NCBI GenBank assembly: GCA_036005805.1
Contig: DASYQE010000212.1
Coordinates: 1-19,004, forward strand
Reading direction: 5' to 3'
DNA length: 19,004 nt
DNA from: DASRAU01 sp036005805
GTDB lineage: Bacteria > Acidobacteriota > Polarisedimenticolia > Gp22-AA2
This document shows, piece after piece, positions 1-14,300 of this stretch. Every line of letters begins with the position of its first letter. Within the stretch, counting starts at the first letter, position 1. A program made the translations under genes and the position numbers. Under the pieces are notes generated by a model. That model had not been told where the DNA came from and did no database searches. It worked only from the letters and a program-made list of their open reading frames with translations.

Positions 1-174
1 CACCGAAGAGGCGTCGCTGGTGTCGCGCCGCCTGGACGCCTTCAAGCGCCAGGTGGTCGACGCGTGGTCCCAGGCGAAGGGCGGCTATCGCCTCGACATC
101 GAGCCGGAGGTCTTCTGGCGGCGCGGTGCGCCCCCGAAGAAGCCTGAAATGCCGGCGCAGAAAGAGGGGGCGCC

Positions 175-178
<4 letters not shown>
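1..178 (+). CDS. 3' end of an unidentified protein (partial)
   Basis: An open frame enters from the left edge (first full codon at base 2) and runs 58 codons to TGA at 176-178. The visible tail is rich in charged and aromatic residues (it includes RLDIEPEVFWRRG) and ends in a short Pro/Lys/Glu stretch, which suggests a soluble or periplasmic C-terminus rather than a membrane segment. I do not recognise the family. Its stop codon shares ATGA with the start of the next gene, so the two are very probably co-transcribed and translationally coupled. High GC and codon use match the following genes. It could be a surface or envelope protein by association, but that is only context. Confidence 0.75.
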
Positions 179-5454
<5,276 letters not shown>

Positions 5455-5592
5455 CTTCGCGCGTCAGCGGGACGGCGTCGTCCGTATCCCCTCTGTCCAC
5501 TTTCGTCCACGCCGGCCGTACCGCCGATGACCAGTCCCGGGGCACGAGCGGAAGGCCTCGCCGCCGGCGCGCCGACGTGCAGGAAACGACTC

Positions 5593-5643
5593 TTGTCCCG
5601 GGTCCGCGCGGTTCCTAGATTCTCCATAGGACTTTCGGGGAGG
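5593..5643 (+). promoter_or_regulatory. Candidate sigma70-type promoter and RBS of the choice-of-anchor L gene
   Basis: TTGTCC (5593-5598) and TAGATT (5616-5621) are separated by exactly 17 bp. Each matches the -35/-10 consensus at four of six positions, in an otherwise very GC-rich gap. Transcription would begin near 5628. A strong Shine-Dalgarno sequence, GGGGAGG (5637-5643), lies 7 nt before the ATG at 5651. The rest of the 196-bp gap (5455-5592) shows no convincing terminator for the upstream gene, only a short 5-bp hairpin near 5471-5484. Confidence 0.4.
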
Positions 5644-5650
5644 CTCCACC

Positions 5651-7933
5651 ATGACCCACTCACGGCCCGCGCGCGAACCGCTCGTCCAGCAGCACCTCCC
5701 CCATGCGAGACGTCGACCTGCGACTGCGGCCGGCGCCCTCGGCCTGGCGCTCCTCCTGATCGCCGCACCCGCCATCGCCGCGATCCTTCTCACGTCGAGC
5801 GCCGCGGACCTCGTTCAAGCCATCGCCGACCAGCCGGCGCTGGTGACGGGCGCGTCCTTCGAGACGATCCCGCCCGGAGGGGAGCCGCACGGCATCGGCG
5901 ACTCCCCGCTCGCCGGGTTTCCGCTCAGCGGTGGGACCTTCGCCATCCTGACGACCGGCAATGCGATTCATGCCGACGAGCCGAACACGGCCCCCAACAC
6001 CTCGGGAAGCGACGGAGGACCTTCCGTCCGGGGCGATACCGATCACGACGTCTCCATCCTCAGGATCGACCTCAACGTCCCCGACGACGCCAACTGCCTG
6101 TCGATCGGCTTCCGCTTCCTTTCGGAGGAGTACCCGGAGTTCGTCGGCTCGTTCTTCAACGATGCCTTCATCGCCGAGCTCGACACCTCCACCTGGACGA
6201 CCTCCGGGACCGCCATCATCGCGCCCGACAATTTCGCCTTCGATCCGGCGCACAACGTCATCAGCGTCAACGCCGTGGGCCCCACGAACATGACCGGGCC
6301 CAATGCCGTCGGGACGACCTATGACGGCGCGACACCGCTGCTGAGCGCCTCGACCCCGGTGACCCCCGGGCCGCACAGCCTGTTCCTGTCGATCTTCGAC
6401 CAGGGCGACGACATCTTCGATTCCGCGGTCTTCCTGGACAAACTCGTGATCGCCAAGATCCCGCCGGAAGGGTGCGTCCGCGGAGCGACCGTGTTGAGCG
6501 CCTCCAAGATCACCAGCACTCCGGTCGTGGCGCCGGGCGGCACGGCCGTGTACACGATCACCATCGGCAATTCCGGCGATGCGGCCGAAACGCTCGCCAC
6601 GATCAGCGACACGCTCCCGGCCGGCTTCTCCTATGTGACCGGGTCGAGCTCGGTCCTGACGACCGTCGATCCGACCGTGTCGGGACAGAACCTGACCTGG
6701 AACGGCCCCTTCGTCCTCCCGGCGCACGGCAGCGGCATGCTCACCTTCTCGGCCACCGCGTCGACCACGCCGGGGGACTACCTGAATAACGCCGGAGCGA
6801 CGTCCGGGACGCTTCCCGTGACCCCGACCGGGCCGACCGCGAAGGTGACGGTGTCGACCTGCATCTCGAGCCAGGATGGCGCGCCCTGCAGCGACGGCAA
6901 CGCCTGCACGGGGCCCGACACCTGCTCCGGGGGCGTGTGCGTCGGCGGCCCGGACGTCTGCGCCTGCCAGTCGAACACCGACTGCAACGACGACAACCCG
7001 TGCACTGACGACAGCTGCGAGAACCCCGGCACGGCCACGGCCGCCTGCGCTCACGTCAACAACACGGCGCCCTGCAGCGACGGCAACGCCTGCACGGGGC
7101 CGGACACCTGTTCCGGAGGAGCGTGCGTCGGCGGTCCGAACGTGTGCGGCTGCCAGGCGAACACCGACTGCAACGACGACAACCCGTGCACCGACGACAG
7201 CTGCGAGAACCCCGGCACGGCCACGGCCGCCTGCGCTCACGTCAACAACACGGCGCCCTGCAGCGACGGCAACGCCTGCACCACGAACGATGTCTGCCAG
7301 GGAGGCATCTGCACCGTGTCGAACCCGGTCGTCTGCACGCCGAGCGACCAGTGCCACGTGGCGGGCACGTGCAATCCGTCGACGGGCGCGTGCTCGAATC
7401 CCCCGGCGCAGGACGGGACGGCGTGCGACGACCTCGATGTCTGCACCATCAGCGAGACCTGCCGGGCGGGAATCTGTCAGGGCGGCGCTCATAACGACGC
7501 CGATCCCGCCTGCAACCCGAATCAACCGCCCGCATGCAACGTCGCGCTTCCCAGCTCCATCGAGGTGTGGCCGCCGAACCACAAGTTCGTGACCATCTCC
7601 ATTGCCGGCGTGACCGATCCCGATGGCGATCCGGTGACCACCAGAATCGTGGGCATCAGTCAGGATGAGCCTCTCCTTGCCCGCGGAGACGGGAACACGT
7701 GCCCGGACGGGAAGGGCGTCGGAACCGGCACCGCCAGCCTGCGCGCCGAGCGGAGCGGCACCGGAGACGGACGCGTCTACCGTGTTGCGTTCACCGCAAG
7801 CGATGGCAAGGGTGGTCAATGCACCGGAAGCGTGCGGGTTTGTGTGCCGCACGATCAGCGGCCCGGTCACGTCTGTGGCGACGATGGACCGGTGATCGAT
7901 TCCACGGGCCCCTGCAGTTCCAGTTCCAGATAG
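5651..7933 (+). CDS. Secreted choice-of-anchor L / DUF11 protein with Cys-rich repeats
   Basis: A 760-residue exported protein. Residues 1-43 form a signal peptide with an Arg-rich n-region, a hydrophobic core (about 24-43) and a cleavage site near AIA. Residues about 45-275 match the choice-of-anchor L domain: FRFLSEEYPEFVGSFFNDAF, TTYDGATPLL and DQGDDIFDSAVFLDKL are its hallmark strings. Residues about 281-395 are a DUF11-type beta-sandwich (VVAPGGTAVYTITIGNSGD, ISDTLPAGFSYV). Residues about 396-625 are Cys-rich, with repeated CSDGNACT and CNDDNPCTDDSC motifs that suggest disulfide-bonded, possibly calcium-binding, stalk units. Residues about 629-745 form a C-terminal beta domain beginning VWPPNHKFV and including DGRVYRVAFTASDGKGGQCT. 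Members of this class are extracellular surface or adhesive proteins; the ligand is unknown. No PEP-CTERM, LPXTG or MYXO-CTERM-like anchor is visible, and the chain ends in CSSSSR. It has its own promoter-like sequence and is followed by a hairpin, so it is probably monocistronic. Confidence 0.85.
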   Translation: MTHSRPAREPLVQQHLPHARRRPATAAGALGLALLLIAAPAIAAILLTSSAADLVQAIADQPALVTGASFETIPPGGEPHGIGDSPLAGFPLSGGTFAILTTGNAIHADEPNTAPNTSGSDGGPSVRGDTDHDVSILRIDLNVPDDANCLSIGFRFLSEEYPEFVGSFFNDAFIAELDTSTWTTSGTAIIAPDNFAFDPAHNVISVNAVGPTNMTGPNAVGTTYDGATPLLSASTPVTPGPHSLFLSIFDQGDDIFDSAVFLDKLVIAKIPPEGCVRGATVLSASKITSTPVVAPGGTAVYTITIGNSGDAAETLATISDTLPAGFSYVTGSSSVLTTVDPTVSGQNLTWNGPFVLPAHGSGMLTFSATASTTPGDYLNNAGATSGTLPVTPTGPTAKVTVSTCISSQDGAPCSDGNACTGPDTCSGGVCVGGPDVCACQSNTDCNDDNPCTDDSCENPGTATAACAHVNNTAPCSDGNACTGPDTCSGGACVGGPNVCGCQANTDCNDDNPCTDDSCENPGTATAACAHVNNTAPCSDGNACTTNDVCQGGICTVSNPVVCTPSDQCHVAGTCNPSTGACSNPPAQDGTACDDLDVCTISETCRAGICQGGAHNDADPACNPNQPPACNVALPSSIEVWPPNHKFVTISIAGVTDPDGDPVTTRIVGISQDEPLLARGDGNTCPDGKGVGTGTASLRAERSGTGDGRVYRVAFTASDGKGGQCTGSVRVCVPHDQRPGHVCGDDGPVIDSTGPCSSSSR
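6881..7281 (+). repeat. 186-bp tandem repeat encoding a 62-residue Cys-rich unit
   Basis: Copy 1 is 6881-7066 and copy 2 is 7067-7252. By my base-by-base comparison they differ at 11 of 186 positions, giving four amino-acid changes. A third, partial copy starts at 7253 and matches for 29 bases before diverging. The period is a whole number of codons, so unit number can change without a frameshift. The last half of the unit carries only one difference between copies, which points to recent duplication or gene conversion. Confidence 0.9.
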
Positions 7934-7989
7934 GCGAGCGCAACTCCCGGCAGCAGGGAGCCGCCGGGCCGCCGGCGGCTCCGCTCGCC
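7933..7989 (+). terminator. Nested hairpin after the choice-of-anchor L gene (possible terminator)
   Basis: A perfect 10-bp stem, GGAGCCGCCG (7957-7966) against CGGCGGCTCC (7973-7982), closes a 6-nt loop. Around it GGCGAGCG (7933-7940) can pair with CGCTCGCC (7982-7989); the two pairings share base 7982. The structure begins at the last base of the stop codon. There is no U-tract after it, so it is not a canonical intrinsic terminator. It may act with Rho, stabilise the 3' end, or both. Confidence 0.5.
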
Positions 7990-8020
7990 CCCTGGCCGGC
8001 CTCCGGCCCCGCCTCTTGCT

Positions 8021-8215
8021 GATATCCCAACGACGAAGATCGCGCAGTATGTGTCGAAGCGCCGCGTTGTCAATGTGATATCGCGACGGCACCGCCTTCC
8101 CGTGGCCGATCCCCGCGTCCTGGTTCGAATCGGCTGAAGAACCCTTCGGTCGGACCCCGAAAAACAGCGCCGCGGCCCATCCTCTTCATTGCGATATCCG
8201 CATCGGCGTGATATA
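8021..8215. promoter_or_regulatory. Cluster of GATATC palindromes, candidate operator sites
   Basis: GATATC occurs at 8021-8026, 8075-8080 and 8193-8198, and the variant GATATA at 8210-8215. An AT-rich hexamer like this is rare in DNA of this composition. The third site overlaps the candidate -35 and the variant overlaps the candidate -10 of the RHS gene. This arrangement would suit a repressor or activator, but no regulator is known and the extended flanks are only loosely similar. Confidence 0.25.
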
Positions 8216-8217
8216 CA
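8189..8217 (+). promoter_or_regulatory. Candidate sigma70-type promoter of the RHS gene
   Basis: TTGCGA (8189-8194) and TATACA (8212-8217) are 17 bp apart, each matching the consensus at four of six positions. This is the best promoter-like pair in the gap. A start near 8224 would give a leader of about 88 nt before the ATG at 8312. Confidence 0.45.
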
Positions 8218-8296
8218 CCGCCCCCAAGGTCGGTTCGGTTCCAAGAAACAACACAGCAGGTCCGCCGGCGACGGGCGTCGGCGATTGATGGCTTCC

Positions 8297-8302
8297 GGAG
8301 GG
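8297..8302 (+). promoter_or_regulatory. RBS that decides the RHS gene start
   Basis: GGAGGG (8297-8302) lies 9 nt before the ATG at 8312, and it directly abuts the in-frame ATG at 8303, which is too close to use it. Starting at 8312 also gives a clean signal peptide (MKARSWTASVLLALLL). The in-frame ATG at 8288 lies upstream of this SD and is less likely. Confidence 0.65.
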
Positions 8303-8311
8303 ATGTCCCCG

Positions 8312-11300
8312 ATGAAGGCACGGTCCTGGACTGCGTCGGTGCTGCTCGCTCTCTTGCTCTTTCCCGGTGGGGGGTTGATGCCCGCCCGGGCGGAGATGTC
8401 CACCACCGCCCAGTCCCGCGGGGGATCGGAGCTCAAGGGGGCGATCGACTTCACCCTCGGCCGCCAGCCCCAGGTGACGCCACAGGCGCTCGGCTCCGGG
8501 GCGCTCGACGGGCTGCAGTACGCCGACCCGATGGAGGGGCTTTCTCTCGTCGAGCCGCCGACCGCCAACAGCCAGGGGAACGCCACCCTCACGCATCCGA
8601 TTCTCATCCCGCCGGGACGCGGCGGCGTGCAGCCGAATCTCGATCTCACGTACGACTCGAGCGGCGGCGACGGCTGGCTGGGCCAGGGCTGGGACCTGTC
8701 GCTCGGCGCCATCGAGGTCGACACCCGCTGGGGCGTGCCGCGCTTCCTCCCCAACCAGGAGAGCGAGACCTACGTGCTCGACGGTGACGTGCTGTTCCCG
8801 AACGCGGTGCGCTCGACCCTGCTGCCGCGCGTCACGGATCGCGAGGACTTCACCCGGCGCGTCGAGACGCACCACGACCGGATCATCCGGCACGGGACGA
8901 ACCCGAAGGACTACTGGTGGGAGGTCATCGACAAGAATGGCGCCCACTTCTGGTACGGCGGCTTTCCGGACGGCGGCGGGCCGAAGGGGCTCGACCCGCT
9001 CCCGACCCGCGACGATTCGGCCATCCTCACCGACGACCAGGGGAACGCCACTCGCTGGGCGCTGAGCGCCATGCGCGACGTCGGCGTCAACGCCATGCGC
9101 TTCCATTACGAGACGGTCCAGGGAACGCGCGTCGGCGCCCAGGGGGCGACGATGGGCAAGCAGCTCTATCTCAAGAGCATCCGCTACACCGCCGCCTCCC
9201 CGGCCAGCGGTCATCCCGAGGACCCGGCGTACGAAGTGCGGCTGCTGCGGGATGCGGACATCAACCCCGTCCCGTTGCCGCGCCGCGACGTGGTGGTGGA
9301 CGCGCGCGGCGGTTTCCTGCAGGTGACCTCCGACCTGCTGCGCCGCATCGAGATCTGGTACGGCGCGCCGAACGCCGACGAGTCGCCGCGCACCTACAAC
9401 ATCCTGTCGCGCGCCTGGAACCTCAACTACATCGAGGGGGAGTTCGGCAAGTCGCTCCTGAAGTCGGTGGACCAGGTCGGCTCCGACGGCGCCGTCTTCG
9501 CCACCAACACGTTCGACTACTACGACCAGGTGCGCGGCGCCAACGGCAGCCTCCAGGGCTTCGACGCTCCCACCCCCTGGAACACGCAGAGCGACAACCT
9601 GCACGAGGACCTGATTGGCGCGGTGCCGATCAGCGCCCTCGGCGGGTCGCTGTCGAACGGCGGCGGCTTCCGCATCTACATCGGCTACAACCAGACCGAC
9701 CCGCTCAAGGACGGCTCGTTCGGCGGCGGCCTGGCGCTCAAGGGAGGCGCGAGCGAGGCCTCGGCCGAGTTCATGGACATCAACGGCGACGGACTGCCCG
9801 ACAAGGTGTTCCGCTCGGGGGGCGGGGTGTCCTACCGGCTCAACCAGTCGGGACCCGGGGGCACGACGGAGTTCGATCCGATCAAACACCCGGTCGGCAA
9901 TCTCGAGGCGCTGTCGAAGGAGTCGTTCTTCGAGTTCAGCGGCGGCCCCGAGGCCCATTTCGGCGTCTCGGTCCAGTTCAGCATCAGCGTCGCCATCGCG
10001 CAGGGTGAGGCGTACTTCTCCGATGTCAACAGCGACGGTCTTCCCGACTTCGTGCGCGGCGGCAAGGTCTACTTCAACCACCTCGAGAACGTCGGCGGGC
10101 AGCTCCTGCCGACGTTCGAGGACGTGAGCACCCACACGCGCGTGCCGATCGATCCGGGCGCCGCGGCGGCTCCGCAGCTGCAGCAGCTCCAGGATCTCGA
10201 GGCCCAGGAGAAGACCCGCTCGCCGCTGGTGGACACGGTGCGACGCTTCACCGCCCCGTGGAGCGGGCACGTCGGCATCACCGGGGACGTGACCCTGTCC
10301 CCGGCGGTCGCCTCCGGCAGCGACGGGGTCCGCGCCGCCATCGAGACGGCGGGCGCCGCGCTCTGGTCGGACACCCTCACCTCACCCGCCGAGACGAAGT
10401 CGCCGACCGGGGTCGCGAACCTGGCGGTCTCGAAGGGGCAGGCGATCTACTTCCGTCTCGGCTCGATCGACGACGGCGTGCTGGACCAGGTCACCTGGAA
10501 CCCGACGATTGCCTACCAGGACGTGACGGGTCCCCTGGATGTGAACGGGCTCAGCCCCGTGACGTTCACCGCTTCGAACGACTTCACCCTCGCCGGGCGG
10601 CCGCACACGACGGTCACCATGCCGCTCGACGGCACCGTCCAGTTCGACGCCGACGTGATCAAGACGGCGGTCACCTCCGACGACGTCACGGTGCTGGTGC
10701 TGAAGAACGGCGCCCCGGTGGTGCAGCAGACCCTCCCGCGCGCGAGCGTCGGGACCACCCATGTCAGCGCCGGCTTTGCCGTGGCGGCGCCCGTGGGCGC
10801 CAACCGGGACCGGATCGAAGCGCGGCTGTCGGTGGACTCCCCCATCGACGTCAGCAAGGTGGGCTGGACGCCCGAGCTGCACTACGTCAGCGCCACGAAC
10901 AACGGACAGCCGGTGCCGACGACCGACTCGAACGGGAACAACACCCTGTCGCTCATCGTCCCGACCGACACCGACATCTACCCCGTCGACGATCTGGCCG
11001 GTCCCCAGCAGCCGTACACCTCGGATCACGATGGCACCGTGAACGTGATCGCCGACGTGACGGCCGGACCGTCCCACCCGAAAGGCGACGTGGTCCTCAC
11101 CGTGAAGGGGTCCGACGGCTCGCTGGCGAAGCAGTCCTTCAACATCGCCGCGAACCAGCCGGCGGAGAGCACCACCCTGTCGATGGCGCTGAAAAACGGC
11201 ACCGACTACTGGTTCGATCTCTCCGTGCGCGAGCCCGGGCTGTCCGACGCCATCGGTTCTTCGAAGGTGCACTACGAGTACAACGACGGCGCCGCCCACT

Positions 11301-14300
11301 CGGTGGACGTGCCGAGCGCCCGGCACTGGGCGGGCTCACAGGGCGTCTTCCCGATCGCCTACCGCGGCTGGGCCTACGCCGGCTACAACGCCGACGGGGC
11401 GAAGGCCACGGCGCCGCTCGACCCGGCGGCTTTCGTCTTCGATCCGGCCGACTTCCCGACCAGCGACCCGACGGGCTTCGACGATCCCTCCTACAAAGAC
11501 CCGGCGCAGGGGAAGGCCTACGCCTTCATCGCCTCCGCCCTCGGGAGCGACGCCACCGTGCCGCCGAGCGTCTGGCGCGGCCCGAAGGACAGCCTGCACG
11601 GCGGTCCGGCCGAAGCTCAGAGCTCGCGGCTGAAGAACGACAGCATCCACCTGGTCACAGCCACCGGCGCGGGCGCGCAGGCGCCGGTGCGCCTGTCGGT
11701 CTCCCCGTCGCTGGCGCTGACGGCGGGCGTCGCCTCCCTCGGCGGCTCGTTCGGCTGGGGCCCGAACCTCGGCCTGCTCGACTACATGGACCTCAACGGC
11801 GACGGCTTCCCCGACTACGTCTCGCCGAACCAGGTGCAGTACACCGGCCCGCGCGGCGGCTACGTGGACACCCGCTCCCAGGCGTACCTCGGCGTCGTCA
11901 CCAACGACACCGAGATGGCGACGGGCGGCGGGGTCGACGGCTCGGCGGTCGAGATCAAGGCGAACTCCGAGGCCCGCTCGAACACCTCGCAGGCGGTGGT
12001 GCCGACCAGCGGCAAGCGCGGCCGCAAGCGCTCCAACACCGCCGGCAAGGGGAAGACCTCCGACGGCGACATCAGCGGCGCCAAGATGGGCTTCTCGCTC
12101 GGACTCGGGACGTCCTTCTCGAACGAGCCGGCCACAGGTCAGGCGTCCTTCGATCTCGACCAGGAGACGAAGATCGCCGACGTGAACGGCGACGGCCTTC
12201 CGGACCGCGTGCGGGTCGACAACGACCGCGTCTTCGTGCGCCTCAACCTCGGCTACGCCTTCTCCGACACCGAGCTCCTGTGGGCCGAGTCGCGGTTCGA
12301 GAACGGCCAGACGGTGAACGGGACCCTCGGGCCGAGCCTTGGCTTCAACTTCGGCGAGCTGGAGTTCGCCGGCGGCCTGTCCCTGACCGAGGCCTACACC
12401 ACGATGAAGACGGTGTGGGTGGACGTGGACGGCGACGGCATCCTCGACCGCCTGCGCAAGGGGGACAACACCATCTTCGTGTCCTTCGGCACCGGCTCGG
12501 GGATCCTGCCGGAGGCGGCGTTCGGCTCGATGGCGCAGGCCTCGGTGGGGAACGCCGTCTTCAACAGCATGCCGCTCCTGCAGGGAGACCAGGTCGCGAT
12601 TGGCCACGACACCGGGCTGGGCGCCGGCTTCGACTTCACCATCGGCATCGGCCCGCTCTGCTTCATCATCGGCGAGTGCTACATCATCCTGAACCCGGGG
12701 GCCGACTTCGAGCGCGGCGTCTCGAGCCAGGAGGTGGAGCTGAGCGACGTGGACGGCGACGGCCGCCCCGACTCGGTCTTCAGCACCGCCGACAACCAGC
12801 TCGTCGTGCGTCGCAACCTGACCGACCGCACCAATCTCCTGAAGTCCGTGCGCAACCCGCTCGGCGGGACCATCACCCTCGGCTACGAGCGCAAGGGGAA
12901 CACGGTCGACCAGCCGGGGTCCCTCTGGGCCCTGAGTCGCGTCGAGGTCGATGACGGGCGGCCCGGGGACGGGGTCAACAAGCGGATCACCACCTGGGAG
13001 TACGAGGGCGGCCGCTCCAACCCGCTCGAGCGGACCGACTTCGGCTTCGCCAAGGTCACCGAGAAGGCGCGCGATCTCTCCGAGGCCGTGCTCCGCATGA
13101 CCGAACGCGCCTACCTCAACGACAACATCTTCGATGCCGGCCTGCAGACGCGCGAGACGCTCCTCGACCCGTCGGGAAAGAAGATCAAGGAAACGATCAG
13201 CGAGTGGAAGCTCGTCGATGTCGCGACCAACGACACGGCGGCTCTGGCGCCGACCGCGGTCGATCCGGCCAACCTGCGCCTCCTCGGCCTGTCGGTCGCG
13301 CCGGAGCGGACGAAGGTCGAGCAGCGCTGGTTCGACTCGGCCGGCGTCCAGGCGAAGAACACCTGGACGACCTACGCCTACGACGACCTCGCCAACGTCA
13401 CCCAGGCCGTGGACGTCGGGGAGCCGGGGGTCCCGGGTGATGACCTGACCATGACGCTGCGGTACTCCGATTGCACCATCGCGCAATCGGACGATCTCAC
13501 GTCGGTCTTCGCCTGCCCGGCGACTCCGCCGGCGGGAGGGCACTCGCCCTTCTGGAACCCGAGCCGCTGCGGGACCTGGACCAGCCTGCCTGCGGTCGCG
13601 ACGCTCACCGACTCGGCCGGCCAGATCCTGCGCCAGCGCGACGGCCGCACCGACCTGTGCGACAACTCCAGCGTCACGCACCTGGTCGAGAACATCAACG
13701 CGGCCGACGTCGCCATCACCGACCTCTCCTACGACGACTGGGGCAGCTACAACCACATCGTCTATCCCGCGAACGCGACGGGGCAGCGCTACCAGGTGGA
13801 CTACGTCTACGACGCGGTCAACCGCGCGAACGTCGGGCTGACCGCGGACAGCCACGCTCCGCACCCGGCCGACCCGGACGCCGACCCGACCGAGGCGTGC
13901 GGCTCGCCCGACGCTCCGGTCAAGGGATGCGCCTACTCGACCTTCGACGGCCCCACCGGCCGCATCGCCTCGCGCATCGACGCCAACGGCCAGACGACGT
14001 CGTACACCTACGACACGGCGGGCCGCCTCCGGTCCATCACCCTGCCGAAGGAGCAGGGCACGGGGCACGCGACCGTCACCTTCGAGTACAACCCGACGGC
14101 CCCGGCCTACGCCTACGCCGTGGCGCACCATTTCGACGCCTTCCATGCCGCCGATCCGATCGACACGGTCGCGTTCGCGGACGGGACGGGGCGCCGGACG
14201 CAGACCAAGCAGGACGCCAGCTTCTTCCGCGGCGCTGCCGCTCCCTCCGAGGCGGGGATGGCGGTGTCCGGCGCGGTGGAGTACGACGCGCTCGGGCGCG

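Larger units (their letters stand above)
7934..8311. other. Noncoding gap before the giant RHS gene
   Basis: This 378-bp stretch has no credible gene on either strand. It holds the nested hairpin at its left end, a locally AT-richer part (about 8010-8220) with three GATATC palindromes, the candidate promoter at 8189-8217 and an untranslated leader of roughly 90 nt. The reading frame of the RHS gene is open upstream to a TTG at 8189, but that codon lies inside the promoter-like sequence and the added residues are basic and unlike a signal peptide. Confidence 0.6.

Noticed and set aside
6881..7281. Possible CRISPR-like array.
   Set aside because: The units are coding, 186 bp long, contiguous and without spacers; they are a protein repeat.
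8189..8311. Upstream extension of the RHS gene from a TTG at 8189.
   Set aside because: The TTG coincides with the candidate -35 and has no RBS. The extra 41 residues are basic and would bury the signal peptide. The SD at 8297-8302 and the ATG at 8312 fit far better.
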